Positions 50,743 to 59,467 are shown, numbered from the stretch's first letter. The stretch: 64,000 bases of DNA from Neobacillus piezotolerans (GCF_003362805.1 NZ_QNQT01000001.1:124001-188000), one strand, 5' to 3'. Numbers and translations: made by a program. The notes: generated from the letters alone by a model not told the origin.

Positions 50743-52875
50743 ATGGCGAAACGAGCTATCCGCGTCGGAATCGACGTTGGGGGAACCCATACGAAAGCAG
50801 TCGCAATTGATAATGCAACACATGAAATCATCGGCAAAGGTTCCGTCAAGACCACGCACGATCATCCAAGTGGCGTGGCACAAGGTGTAATCGAAGCGTT
50901 TAAATTATGTTTAACAAAAAACAATATTGATCCTGAAGACGTTATTTTTATCGCTCACAGTACGACTCAAGCGACAAACGCTCTTTTAGAGGGTGACGTC
51001 GCGGAGGTCGGGGTGATTGGCATCGGCAGTGGCGGCCTCGGCGGCTGGCTTGCAAAAAAGCAAACGAAAATCGATGACATCGATTTAGGTACTGGCCGGA
51101 TCATCAAGACACATCATCGCTACATGAAACAAAAACAAATAAACAAGGAAACAATCAAAAACACAATCAGGGAATTAAAAGATGAGGGCGCGGGTGTTTT
51201 TGTCGCTTCAAAGGCTTTCGGCGTCGATGATTTGACAGAGGAAAAAGAAATCCAAACACTTGCTGAAGAGCATGGCATTCCTGTATCAGTAGCCTCTGAA
51301 ATAAGTAAGCTGTACGGCCTGACGCGAAGGACGAGAACAGCGACCATTAACGCGAGTATTTTGCCGAAAATGCTGGAAACGGCGAACAGTACGGAAGGCA
51401 GCGTCCGCCAGGCGGGGATTCAGGTTCCATTGATGATCATGCGCGGTGACGGCGGGGTAATGGGAATCGACGAAATGAGGAAGCGCCCTGTCTTGACGAT
51501 GCTATCAGGCCCTGCCGCAAGTGTTGTTGGAGCTTTGATGTACTTAAGGGCGTCAAACGGCATTTATTTCGAAGTTGGCGGAACGAGTACGAACATTGGC
51601 GTTATCAAAAATGGGCGCCCGGCTGTTGACTACTCTATCGTTGGCGGCCATCCAACCTATATCAGTTCATTGGACGTCCGTGTATTGGGGGTAGCCGGAG
51701 GAAGTATGGTTCGTGCTTCCAAGGAAGGGATTGTCGACGTGGGGCCACGAAGCGCCCATATTGGCGGTATGCCTTACGCCGTCTTTACGCCGATTGAGGA
51801 AATCGTCGACCCTCAAGTTGAGTTCTTCTCTCCAAAAGAAGGCGATCCGGCTGATTATGTTTATATTAAACTGAAAAACGGCAACAAAATTACGATTACA
51901 AATAGCTGCGCGGCGAACGTATTGGGATATGTAAATCCTGAACACTATGCATACGGGAACCCGGAGGCTGCCAGGAAAGCAATGGAGCCGCTCGCGAAAT
52001 ATATGAATAAGACCGTCGAAGAAGTAGCGGCGGAAATTTTACAAAAATCGTATGAAAAAATTAAGCCGGTTATCGAAGATTTTGCGGAAAAATACAAGCT
52101 CGAAAAAGACCAAATTTCCCTCGTAGGCGTTGGAGGGGGCTGCGCATCGCTGCTGCCATTCACCGCGAAAAATATGGAGCTGGATTACAGCATCCCGGAA
52201 AATGCCGAAGTCATTTCTTCTATTGGCGTCGCCCTGGCAATGATTCGTGACGTCGTTGAACGGGTTATCCCAACACCGACGAAAAAGGATATTGCGGATT
52301 TGAAGAAAGAAGCGGCAAGCATGGCGATCGCCAACGGAGCCGTCCCTGATACGGTCGAGGTTCAAATCGAAATCGATTCGCAAACGAATAAAGTCACAGC
52401 GATTGCGATGGGTTCTTCGGAGGTTCAAGCAACAGATTTGTTAATGGCCTTAAGCGAAGAGGAAGCAAAGGAAATCGCTGCGAAATCAATGGGCGTGCCG
52501 GTTGACGATGCGGATTTGATTACGAAGAGCGATGTCATCTATGTTTTCTCTGCCGAAGGAAAGAAGGCGGGCGCGAAACAAGTACGGATCATCGACAAAA
52601 AAGGCTTCATTAAAGTACAGCGAGGAGACGCTGTCGCTGAAAAGTGTACTGTCGCGCAAGCCCAAGAAGTGATCGGCCAAATGTGGGAAACTTTAGCCAT
52701 TTTCAAGAGCGATATTAAATTAAGCCCGGATATTTATCTATGTATCGGCGGGAAAGTATTGGATTATACCGGCATGCTCGATAAAGACCAGTTATTCATG
52801 GTGGTTGATACAGAATTGGCAACGATGGAACCGCATGAAGAAATCATTATCGTCGGAGCAAGGAATGATCTATGA
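50743..52875 (+). CDS. Hydantoinase/oxoprolinase-family ATP-dependent enzyme
   Basis: 710 residues. The ASKHA-type phosphate loop RVGIDVGGTHTKAVAID (about 5-21) and HSTTQATNALLEGD (Hydant_A_N) are followed by the Hydantoinase_A core (about 190-500; MRGDGGVMGIDEMRKRP, LSGPAASVVGALMYL, FEVGGTSTNIGVIKNG). A C-terminal extension (about 510-710) is not familiar to me. Family members use ATP to open lactams or imides, or to carboxylate ketones, usually with a HyuB partner; no HyuB is present here. RBS GGAGGAATC. Its stop overlaps the next start. The role in the operon may be phosphorylation or activation of the imported compound. Confidence 0.82.
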   Translation: MAKRAIRVGIDVGGTHTKAVAIDNATHEIIGKGSVKTTHDHPSGVAQGVIEAFKLCLTKNNIDPEDVIFIAHSTTQATNALLEGDVAEVGVIGIGSGGLGGWLAKKQTKIDDIDLGTGRIIKTHHRYMKQKQINKETIKNTIRELKDEGAGVFVASKAFGVDDLTEEKEIQTLAEEHGIPVSVASEISKLYGLTRRTRTATINASILPKMLETANSTEGSVRQAGIQVPLMIMRGDGGVMGIDEMRKRPVLTMLSGPAASVVGALMYLRASNGIYFEVGGTSTNIGVIKNGRPAVDYSIVGGHPTYISSLDVRVLGVAGGSMVRASKEGIVDVGPRSAHIGGMPYAVFTPIEEIVDPQVEFFSPKEGDPADYVYIKLKNGNKITITNSCAANVLGYVNPEHYAYGNPEAARKAMEPLAKYMNKTVEEVAAEILQKSYEKIKPVIEDFAEKYKLEKDQISLVGVGGGCASLLPFTAKNMELDYSIPENAEVISSIGVALAMIRDVVERVIPTPTKKDIADLKKEAASMAIANGAVPDTVEVQIEIDSQTNKVTAIAMGSSEVQATDLLMALSEEEAKEIAAKSMGVPVDDADLITKSDVIYVFSAEGKKAGAKQVRIIDKKGFIKVQRGDAVAEKCTVAQAQEVIGQMWETLAIFKSDIKLSPDIYLCIGGKVLDYTGMLDKDQLFMVVDTELATMEPHEEIIIVGARNDL

Positions 52876-53534
52876 TTGCCGAAAACGTGAACGTTTTAAC
52901 AAATATATCGGATCAAGAGTGGGGTCATTACGCTTTTAGCCGGGACCCCCTCAACCGTAAGGTAATCGATCACGTCAAACAGGATCTGATTGAAAAAGCA
53001 ATAGAATGCGGCAAGCATCAGGCCGTTCAGGTAAGACAAAATTACCCCAATCATTCTATTAAAGAAATAGCAGCCAAGATGAACACGAAGATTAGTGTGA
53101 AAGATTCATATGGCACAGAAAATTATATAATGTTTGCTTGTTACAACAGTCCGGACAGCATTACGTTATTTAAAGATAATATTGAACTTGTCAATAAATT
53201 GATCCAGGAACATCAGCTTGAGCAAATGCTTGAGGAAGTTGATGTGGAGGAGCTTTTAATTGCCCACGAATTGTTTCATTATATTGAAGAGCATGATGCT
53301 GATATTTTCACAAAAAACATGAAAATAACCCTTTGGAAACTCGGAAAGTTTGAATATAAATCGCGTCTGGCTGCCCTTAGTGAGATTGCCGCGATGCAAT
53401 TCGCAAAAGAAATGCTGACGCTTCGCTTTAACCCGTTCGTTTTTGATGTGCTAATGTTGTTTCCCCTTAATGAAGGGAAAGCGAATCAGTTATTTAGTGA
53501 AATTACCATGATTACAAGGAGTTTATCTGAATGA
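52872..53534 (+). CDS. HExxH metalloprotein, ImmA/IrrE-like
   Basis: 220 residues. A zincin motif HELFHYIEEHD sits at about residues 137-147, followed by a conserved-looking helix SEIAAMQFAKEML (about 175-187) whose Glu could be the third ligand, as in ImmA/IrrE-type metalloproteins. The N-terminal part (IKEIAAKMNTKISVKDSYGT) also fits that family. No membrane segment or HTH. The ATG overlaps the hydantoinase-like stop (ATGA), and its own stop overlaps the kinase start, so it is translationally coupled on both sides. A protease in a sugar-acid operon is unusual; it could instead be a metal-dependent hydrolase or isomerase. Confidence 0.7.
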   Translation: MIAENVNVLTNISDQEWGHYAFSRDPLNRKVIDHVKQDLIEKAIECGKHQAVQVRQNYPNHSIKEIAAKMNTKISVKDSYGTENYIMFACYNSPDSITLFKDNIELVNKLIQEHQLEQMLEEVDVEELLIAHELFHYIEEHDADIFTKNMKITLWKLGKFEYKSRLAALSEIAAMQFAKEMLTLRFNPFVFDVLMLFPLNEGKANQLFSEITMITRSLSE

Positions 53535-54475
53535 GCAAAGTACTGTTGTTTGGTGAACCAATGGCGATGTTCACAGCGGAAACAGAGGGGCCTCTCGAAG
53601 AAGTCGAGTTGTTCAGAAGGTCACTGGCCGGCGCGGAGGTGAATGTCTGTACTGGCCTTGCCCGCTTAGGCCATAACGTATCCTATGTCACAAAGCTTGG
53701 ACAAGATCCAATGGCCCTTTATATTAAAAACTTTTTAAATCGGGAAGGGATCGGGACTGAGTTTTTGACCTTTGACCCCATTTACAAAACGGCCACGCAA
53801 TTAAAGAGCAAGGTTTCCGAAGGGGATCCTGACGTTGCCTATTATCGCAAGGGGTCAGCTTTTTCACATATGACTGCCAGTGATATTGATCAAATCAATT
53901 TGGATGACGTTGATTTGGTGCATGTAACCGGGATTCCACCGGCCCTATCATTAAACTGCCGCGAAGCCGCCTTCCGTTTAATTGAACGGGCAAAGGAGCG
54001 AGGAATCTACATTACATTTGACCCTAATCTTCGCCCAAGCCTATGGGAAAGCGAAGAGGTTATGGTAAAAGTAATCAATGAAATTGCCGCTAAAGCCGAT
54101 TTGATTTTGCCCGGCGTTTCCGAGGGATTGATTTTGACAGGCACGGATGATCCGGAGAAAATTGCTGATTTTTACGAAGGTCTTGGTGTGAAAGAAGTCA
54201 TTATAAAGCTTGGAAGCAAAGGGGCTTACGTAAGGACTCAATCCGAAAGCTTTTATCAGGAAGGCTTTAAAGTGGAAAAAGTCATCGACACAGTTGGAGC
54301 CGGGGACGGTTTTGCGGTAGGAGTCATTACCGGAAAATTGGAGGGGCTGCCGATTCAGGACACGATTACCCGCGCGAATGCGATTGGCGCGATTCAAGTC
54401 ACGTTTGTAAGTGATAATGAAGGCCTTCCAACGAGAGACGAATTAGCCGAATTTATTAGGAGCCATCAAAAATGA
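53531..54475 (+). CDS. kdgK: PfkB family carbohydrate kinase (2-keto-3-deoxygluconate kinase-like)
   Basis: 314 residues. Ribokinase/PfkB fold: GEPMAMFTAETEGPLEEVEL at the N-terminus, GLARLGHNVSYVTKLGQDP (PfkB signature 1 region), FDPNLRPSLWE (KDG kinase-type) and the ATP/anion-hole motif DTVGAGDGFAVGVITG (about 256-271) with the catalytic Asp. Most like KdgK, giving KDPG for the aldolase at the start of the operon. AAGGAG precedes the ATG, which overlaps the upstream stop; its stop overlaps the HPS-like start. Confidence 0.88.
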   Translation: MSKVLLFGEPMAMFTAETEGPLEEVELFRRSLAGAEVNVCTGLARLGHNVSYVTKLGQDPMALYIKNFLNREGIGTEFLTFDPIYKTATQLKSKVSEGDPDVAYYRKGSAFSHMTASDIDQINLDDVDLVHVTGIPPALSLNCREAAFRLIERAKERGIYITFDPNLRPSLWESEEVMVKVINEIAAKADLILPGVSEGLILTGTDDPEKIADFYEGLGVKEVIIKLGSKGAYVRTQSESFYQEGFKVEKVIDTVGAGDGFAVGVITGKLEGLPIQDTITRANAIGAIQVTFVSDNEGLPTRDELAEFIRSHQK

Positions 54476-55086
54476 AGCTTCAACTAGCGGTGGACAGGGT
54501 ATCGATCGAAAAGGCGATCGGAATTATCCGTGAGGCCGAATCGTATATTGATATTATTGAAATAGGCACTTCGCTGATCAAGGATTTTGGCCTCGAATCT
54601 GTAAGGCGAATCAGGCGGGAATTTCCCGAAAAGGCGATTTTGGCCGATATTAAAACAGTGGATGAAGCTGAATATGAATTTGAAGCAATCTATCAGGCCG
54701 GCGCAGATATTGCCACCGTCCTGGGGGCGTCTTCTTTGGAAACGATACGAATTTGCCAGCAAGTCGCCCAAAAATATCAGAAGGATTACATGATTGACCT
54801 GCTTGAGACATCCGCTGAAAAGCAACTGGAACTGAAGCAGTTTTCAGATGGGATCCTTTGCGTGCATCTTCCGTCCGATAAAAGCACGGGTTTACAAGCT
54901 TTAATCGAAAGTACGCTGGCACAGATTGATGATTTTCCAAGATTGGCTGTAGCAGGGGGCATCAAACCTGAAAATATTGCTGAAATTAAGAAGGCTAATT
55001 TTGAAATAGCGATTGTCGGCGGCGGCATCACGAAATCAGCGGATATTCGTGAAACCGCAAAGATATTCAAATCGTTAGTGGGGTGA
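54472..55086 (+). CDS. hxlA: 3-hexulose-6-phosphate synthase-like (HPS, OMPDC superfamily)
   Basis: 204 residues, about the size of HPS. KLQLAVDRVS (N-terminal catalytic Asp strand), DIIEIGTSLIKDFG (Glu30-type ligand) and the DxKxxD motif ADIKTVDEAEYE (about 61-72) match HPS, not the KIAD form of 3-keto-L-gulonate-6-phosphate decarboxylase. HPS condenses formaldehyde with ribulose 5-phosphate or runs in reverse. Paired with PHI directly downstream, as in RuMP operons. In an operon with KDPG aldolase and KdgK its role is not the usual formaldehyde fixation context and could be a related retro-aldol step. RBS AGGAG. Confidence 0.85.
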   Translation: MKLQLAVDRVSIEKAIGIIREAESYIDIIEIGTSLIKDFGLESVRRIRREFPEKAILADIKTVDEAEYEFEAIYQAGADIATVLGASSLETIRICQQVAQKYQKDYMIDLLETSAEKQLELKQFSDGILCVHLPSDKSTGLQALIESTLAQIDDFPRLAVAGGIKPENIAEIKKANFEIAIVGGGITKSADIRETAKIFKSLVG

Positions 55087-55091
55087 GAAAA

Positions 55092-55631
55092 ATGAACCTG
55101 CTTGATTCGATTTTAAAAGAAATAAATGAAGTCGTTTCGAAAGTTGATGAGCAATCGTTGGCAAATGCCGCAGCGGTTCTTTCGAAGGATAGAAGGATCT
55201 TTGTTGTGGGTGAGGGCCGCTCAGGTCTTATGGCAAAAGGGTTCGCGATGAGGCTCATGCATTTGGGCTATGAAGTTTATGTAGTCGGTGAAACGATCAC
55301 GCCAGCCATTAAAGAAAATGATGTCGTCGTTGCGGTTTCCGGCTCAGGGAAAAGTGCGAATGTCGTATCCGATGCGAAAAAAGCAAAAGAAAAAGGAGCC
55401 ACAGTCCTGGCGCTAACGAGCAATTTGGAATCGGATTTGGCCCGCTGTTCGGATGAGTCCGTATTAGTGCCTGGGACTGTAAGAGGGGACGAAGGCGAAA
55501 GCAGAAAATCGATTCAATTGCTAAGTTCGCTTTTTGACCAAAGCGTCCACATTGTTCTCGATGGTTTATGTTTATACTTGAGCAGACGTGACGGCGTATC
55601 CAATGAAACGGCTACGGGGAAGCATTGGTAA
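55092..55631 (+). CDS. hxlB: 6-phospho-3-hexuloisomerase-like (PHI, SIS domain)
   Basis: About 179 residues, the size of HxlB. A SIS domain covers most of the protein: RIFVVGEGRSGLMAKGFAMR (about 35-54), VVAVSGSGKSANVVSDAKKA (about 77-96) and the PHI-specific SSLFDQSVHIVLDGLCLYL near the end. It interconverts D-arabino-3-hexulose 6-phosphate and fructose 6-phosphate. The ATG at 55092 is chosen because GGGGTGAG lies before it; a GTG at 55083 overlaps the HPS stop. Last gene of the operon, followed by a terminator. Confidence 0.88.
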   Translation: MNLLDSILKEINEVVSKVDEQSLANAAAVLSKDRRIFVVGEGRSGLMAKGFAMRLMHLGYEVYVVGETITPAIKENDVVVAVSGSGKSANVVSDAKKAKEKGATVLALTSNLESDLARCSDESVLVPGTVRGDEGESRKSIQLLSSLFDQSVHIVLDGLCLYLSRRDGVSNETATGKHW

Positions 55632-55651
55632 GTTAAAAACATACTCAATAT

Positions 55652-55691
55652 AAAAGGTCCACACCTGCTCGGTTAGGCGTGGGCCTTTTAC
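55652..55691 (+). terminator. Terminator of the nine-gene operon
   Basis: AAAAGGTCCACACCT and AGGCGTGGGCCTTTT pair around a GCTCGGTT-type loop, ending in TTTTAC. Confidence 0.85.
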
Positions 55692-55839
55692 ATCTGCCTT
55701 TGAAAAATCAATTTATAGTTGATGAGTTTTTCACTACAAAGAATGGTTTTTAAAAAAGATTGATTTGCGCTACACAAAAGAGAGATTTCAAGAATAATCC
55801 CCGTGATGACAAATTGAATGGAATGACTTTAACTTTTAA

Positions 55840-55889
55840 AAAAACGAACGTTTTATTTTATTGACAATATAATGTTCGTGTATTAACCT
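55840..55889 (+). promoter_or_regulatory. guaC promoter with an inverted PurBox pair
   Basis: CGAAC at 55845-55849 and GTTCG at 55874-55878 sit in A/T-rich flanks. Taken as 14-bp PurBoxes, they are inverted and 16 bp apart, the spacing known for PurR of B. subtilis. A -35 TTGACA (55861-55866) and -10 TAACCT (55884-55889), 17 bp apart, lie between and over the second box. PurR control of guaC is therefore likely. Confidence 0.8.
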
Positions 55890-55973
55890 AGGAGTTGTGG
55901 TTAAAGAATGAAAAACTTTTCAAAAGTTACTCTAAAATAGTTTGTTGATGAAGATTTTATAGGGGGATAATTC

Positions 55974-56957
55974 ATGGATACAGTATTTGATTATGAAGAT
56001 ATTCAACTTATTCCAGCAAAGTCGATTGTAAAAAGCCGTTCCGAATGCGATACATCAGTTGAGTTTGGCGGCCGGAGGTTCAGACTGCCTGTAGTCCCAG
56101 CAAATATGCAAACGATTATTGACGAGAGCCTTGCTATCAAATTAGCAGAGAATAATTATTTCTATATTATGCACCGTTTTCAGCCAGAAAAACGAGTCGA
56201 TTTTATTAAAGACATGAAGGCTCGTGGGCAATATGCATCCATTAGCGTTGGGGTTAAGGAAGAAGAATATCGATTCATTACCCAATTGGCAGAGGAAAAG
56301 CTAACGCCTGAGTACATCACGATCGATATTGCACACGGCCATTCCAATGCAGTCATCGAGATGATTCAGCATATTAAAAAACATCTTCCTGAAAGCTTTG
56401 TAATTGCGGGAAATGTCGGAACTCCTGAGGCAGTAAGGGAGTTGGAAAACGCTGGTGCCGATGCAACTAAAGTAGGGATTGGGCCAGGTAAGGTATGTAT
56501 TACGAAAATCAAAACTGGTTTCGGAACTGGCGGCTGGCAGTTGGCGGCACTGAGATGGTGTGCCAAAGCAGCAAGCAAACCGATTATTGCCGATGGCGGC
56601 ATCCGCACAAATGGAGATATTGCAAAGTCGGTCCGTTTCGGCGCGGCGATGGTTATGATTGGTTCCATGTTTGCCGGCCACGAAGAATCCCCGGGTGAAA
56701 CCATTGAAAACGGCGGCAAGCTGTATAAAGAATATTTCGGTTCGGCTTCCGAGTTTCAAAAAGGGGAAAAAAGGAACGTCGAAGGCAAAAAGATGCATGT
56801 AGAATACAGGGGCCCTATAAAGGACACTCTTATTGAAATGGAACAGGATCTTCAATCGTCAATTTCGTATGCTGGAGGAAACAAACTGTCCGCAATTCGG
56901 AATGTCGATTATGTCGTTGTCAAAAATTCCATCTTTAATGGAGATAGGATCTATTAA
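55974..56957 (+). CDS. guaC: GMP reductase
   Basis: 327 residues, the length of Gram-positive GuaC. IMPDH/GMPR TIM barrel without a CBS insert. Catalytic Cys in [20 protein letters not shown] (about 168-187); N-terminal [20 protein letters not shown] and the flap region [20 protein letters not shown] are typical. It reduces GMP to IMP with NADPH, balancing purine pools. RBS AGGGGGATAATTC before the ATG. Monocistronic with a PurBox pair upstream and a terminator downstream. Confidence 0.95.
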   Translation: MDTVFDYEDIQLIPAKSIVKSRSECDTSVEFGGRRFRLPVVPANMQTIIDESLAIKLAENNYFYIMHRFQPEKRVDFIKDMKARGQYASISVGVKEEEYRFITQLAEEKLTPEYITIDIAHGHSNAVIEMIQHIKKHLPESFVIAGNVGTPEAVRELENAGADATKVGIGPGKVCITKIKTGFGTGGWQLAALRWCAKAASKPIIADGGIRTNGDIAKSVRFGAAMVMIGSMFAGHEESPGETIENGGKLYKEYFGSASEFQKGEKRNVEGKKMHVEYRGPIKDTLIEMEQDLQSSISYAGGNKLSAIRNVDYVVVKNSIFNGDRIY

Positions 56958-57022
56958 GTCACAGCACCGAGAAGCAGCTGGTTTTTTAAATAACGTGTTC
57001 GGTATTCGACTACCAAAATTGA

Positions 57023-57060
57023 ATTAGCACGGTTAGCAGCAGCCCAATTCGCAACCGAAA
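57023..57060 (+). other. Left half of the guaC terminator region
   Basis: The region after guaC to 57040 contains no gene. The left arm of the terminator stem, AGCAGCCCAATT, begins at about 57041. Confidence 0.4.
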
Positions 57061-57080
57061 TTGGGCTGCTGCTTTTTGTT
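57039..57080 (+). terminator. Terminator after guaC
   Basis: AGCAGCCCAATTTCG-type arm (AGCAGCCCAATTCG) pairs with CGAAATTGGGCTGCT around CAAC, followed by GCTTTTTGTTG. It has the same design as the terminator at 19401. Confidence 0.85.
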
Positions 57081-57281
57081 GAATAGCGACATGTTCATCT
57101 TTATTGTAATGAAGCGAATATGGGAAATCTTTATCCCAAAAACAACAATCGATAAATCAATCGGTGCCAATGAAATTAATATCAATTTCGTTTAGAAAAA
57201 AGGGTTGAGCATATATATTGTAAAGGAGAAATGCTCATAAATTCCCTTATTAAAGATTACGTGCATTGTGAATAGTTGATA
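57081..57281. other. Intergenic, no gene seen
   Basis: A/T-rich. GAGCAT (57208-57213) and ATGCTC (57231-57236) are inverted copies, the only structure noted; the 3' end of the DJ-1-like gene follows. Confidence 0.4.
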
Positions 57282-57887
57282 TTATGAATTTATCTTTATT
57301 GCCTCATAATACCCCAATTTGTGAAAATCGATAAGTTGATTAATTTGCTCCTTTGGGTATGCTTCCAATAAATTTAGAATTTCTTTTGCGAATTCTATTG
57401 AAGCTGTTCCATTTGCGGTCACAATTTTTCCGTCGGTAACTGCTTGCTCCAATACATAATTCATTTCATTTCTGTAGTTTTCTTTTGCATAATTTTTTAA
57501 AACATTAAGATCATTGCTTGTATGCTTTATTTCATTTAACCATCCATTGGCTCCCATAAAAACAGTTGCATCACATATTGCCCCTACCGGAATATTCCTG
57601 GTAAGTGCCTTTTCTACTAGCGGAATGACGTTATTGTTCAGTGGCTTACGCCAGGAGTTTCCCCCAATCAGTATTAAACCATAAAAGTTTTCCGGCACAC
57701 TTTCTAAGGTATAATCTGGGAGGACATGTACTCCACCAATCGACTTTATAACACCCTCACTTACACCAACCGTCTTCGTGACATACTCTTCAGAACTATT
57801 TAAAAAAGCTGCTACATAAGATACCTCCCAATCAGCGAATTCCTCCAACAACACAATTAAAATTTCCTTCTCCCCAGTTTGGCTCAT
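57282..57887 (-). CDS. DJ-1/PfpI family protein (YoaZ-like)
   Basis: 201 residues. DJ-1/PfpI fold: EILIVLLEEFADWEVSYVAA at the N-terminus, FYGLILIGGNSWRKP, and the nucleophile elbow VGAICDATVFMGANG (about 96-110) with Cys. The family includes glyoxalase III-like enzymes, chaperones and amidotransferase-like proteins. RBS GGAGGAATTTAG before the ATG at 57887. It is divergent from a WYL regulator across a 107-bp region and is probably controlled by it. Lower GC than the genes to the left. Confidence 0.85.
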   Translation of the reverse strand: MSQTGEKEILIVLLEEFADWEVSYVAAFLNSSEEYVTKTVGVSEGVIKSIGGVHVLPDYTLESVPENFYGLILIGGNSWRKPLNNNVIPLVEKALTRNIPVGAICDATVFMGANGWLNEIKHTSNDLNVLKNYAKENYRNEMNYVLEQAVTDGKIVTANGTASIEFAKEILNLLEAYPKEQINQLIDFHKLGYYEAIKINS

Positions 57888-57931
57888 TCTAAATTCCTCC
57901 TGCTTGAATTATCAAAATTTTATAAATTCGG

Positions 57932-57951
57932 TACTGTCTTCAGTATATAAT
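57932..57951 (+). promoter_or_regulatory. Operator-like dyad and -10 between the DJ-1 and WYL genes
   Basis: TACTGTCTTCAGTA (57932-57945) is a dyad with a 4-bp centre that directly precedes a perfect -10, TATAAT (57946-57951), of the WYL gene. It is placed to control both divergent genes. Confidence 0.5.
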
Positions 57952-57994
57952 GTAATAGTGACAAATGATGACACAATTATTAAAAGGGGAAAAA

Positions 57995-58924
57995 ATGAAT
58001 AAAGCAGTCAGATTAAATGAATTAAGGTTGTATATCAATCGAGTCAGAAAGTTTAAGGTAGATGATTTGGCAAAAGAATTTAATGTTTCAAGAAGAACGA
58101 TTCTTAGGGATTTAGAAGAACTAAGTATTCTAGGGGTTCCATTAATTTCAGAGGTAGGGGCTAATGGAGGATATCAAGTATTAGAAGAAAAAAATCTCCT
58201 TGCTGTTTCTTTTACAAAAGAGGAAACTTTCTCTATCTTTTTTGCTCTTTTATCTTTAAAACATTTTATTAGCCTGCCTTTTGAATCGGAGTATAATTCA
58301 ATCATAAAAAAATTTTATCTTAACTTAAACGGAAAGATGAAAGATGAAATTGATTTAATCAAGAATAAGATTGATTTCAAAATAGATAATCAGAGCAAAG
58401 AAAGTCCCCTTTTAAAAGAGCTATTTTTGGCAGCAATAGCAAATGAGCCACTTTGGATTTCCTACCTGGGGGTTAAAAGAGAAATTCAACCACTTGGATT
58501 ATTCTCTCAGTATGGAAGATGGTATTGCCCATCTTATTGTTATCTCAGAAAGGAATTTAGACTATTTCGTTGCGATCGAATATCCGAGATTAGATCAAGT
58601 GAAAGAATTGACAAAATTAAACTGAAGGAAACCACTTTAAATGAAATTATTAACAGTTTAATAACAAAAAAAGAGTATGAACTTATTGTGGAATTAACAC
58701 CAGAAGGAGTTGAAAAATATAAATCTACTGTTCCTCAAAATTATCACATATCCTTAGATGATAATGGTTATGGAGTCGTTAAGGGTTCAATAAGTGAAAC
58801 AGAAATTGATTTTTTCGCTGATTTTTTTATGCAAATGGGAGAATATGCAAAAGTAGTTGAACCTATGGAGTTAAGAACTGAAATAAAAAACAAAATTATG
58901 CGATTGAGTGATATATACCTGTGA
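57995..58924 (+). CDS. YafY-type (DeoR-like HTH + WYL) transcriptional regulator
   Basis: About 309 residues. N-terminal HTH_11 (about 5-55; VDDLAKEFNVSRRTILRDLE) and a WYL domain (about 140-205; EPLWISYLGVKREIQPLGLF, RWYCPSYCYLRKEFRLFRCD), then a WCX extension. The ligand-binding WYL signature is WIS-Y here. Start at 57995 with AAAGGGGAAAA upstream. Divergent from the DJ-1-like gene and followed 60 bp later by a GNAT gene. Probably a local regulator of these small genes. Confidence 0.88.
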   Translation: MNKAVRLNELRLYINRVRKFKVDDLAKEFNVSRRTILRDLEELSILGVPLISEVGANGGYQVLEEKNLLAVSFTKEETFSIFFALLSLKHFISLPFESEYNSIIKKFYLNLNGKMKDEIDLIKNKIDFKIDNQSKESPLLKELFLAAIANEPLWISYLGVKREIQPLGLFSQYGRWYCPSYCYLRKEFRLFRCDRISEIRSSERIDKIKLKETTLNEIINSLITKKEYELIVELTPEGVEKYKSTVPQNYHISLDDNGYGVVKGSISETEIDFFADFFMQMGEYAKVVEPMELRTEIKNKIMRLSDIYL

Positions 58925-58984
58925 TTTGGTATTGGGACAAACTATAATAAGGCTTACTTGTATTTAATTAAGGATGGGGAATAT

Positions 58985-59467
58985 ATGTGTAATATAACCT
59001 TGCGAAAATTTGATTCGACTGATTTTAATCATTACTATCTACTAGTCTCGAATGAACAAGTAATGAGTATGATTACGGAGCATTCAATCCCTTTGGAAGA
59101 AGCGCAAGAAAAGTTTAAAAAGATAATAAAAAGAAATGAAAAATATGAAACATTCGGCTCTTACAAAGTTTATAATGACGCAAATGAATTTATTGGGCTT
59201 GGCAGTTTAATCTTAAATGAAGAAATTGATGATGAAGCAGAATTAGGATACATGCTTTTCCCGCAGTATTGGGGTAAAGGATACGGCAGTGAGATTGCAG
59301 CAGTATTAATAAATAAAGCAAAAAATACACATGTAAATCGTTTGACAGCAATCATTGACCCTAAGAATATACCTTCAAGAAAAATATTATTGAATAGTGG
59401 ATTTCATTCAGAAAAAGTATGTGAAATTGGAGGATTACCAGGGGAAATTTTAAGTAGGGCAATTTAA
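58985..59467 (+). CDS. GNAT family N-acetyltransferase
   Basis: About 160 residues, RimJ/RimL-like. Acetyl-CoA-binding region GYMLFPQYWGKGYGSEIAAV (about 83-102, Q/R-x-x-G-x-G/A form) and the C-terminal IDPKNIPSRKILLNSGFH typical of ribosomal-protein alanine acetyltransferase-like GNATs. ATG at 58985 follows GGATGGGGA. Acceptor unknown. Confidence 0.88.
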   Translation: MCNITLRKFDSTDFNHYYLLVSNEQVMSMITEHSIPLEEAQEKFKKIIKRNEKYETFGSYKVYNDANEFIGLGSLILNEEIDDEAELGYMLFPQYWGKGYGSEIAAVLINKAKNTHVNRLTAIIDPKNIPSRKILLNSGFHSEKVCEIGGLPGEILSRAI

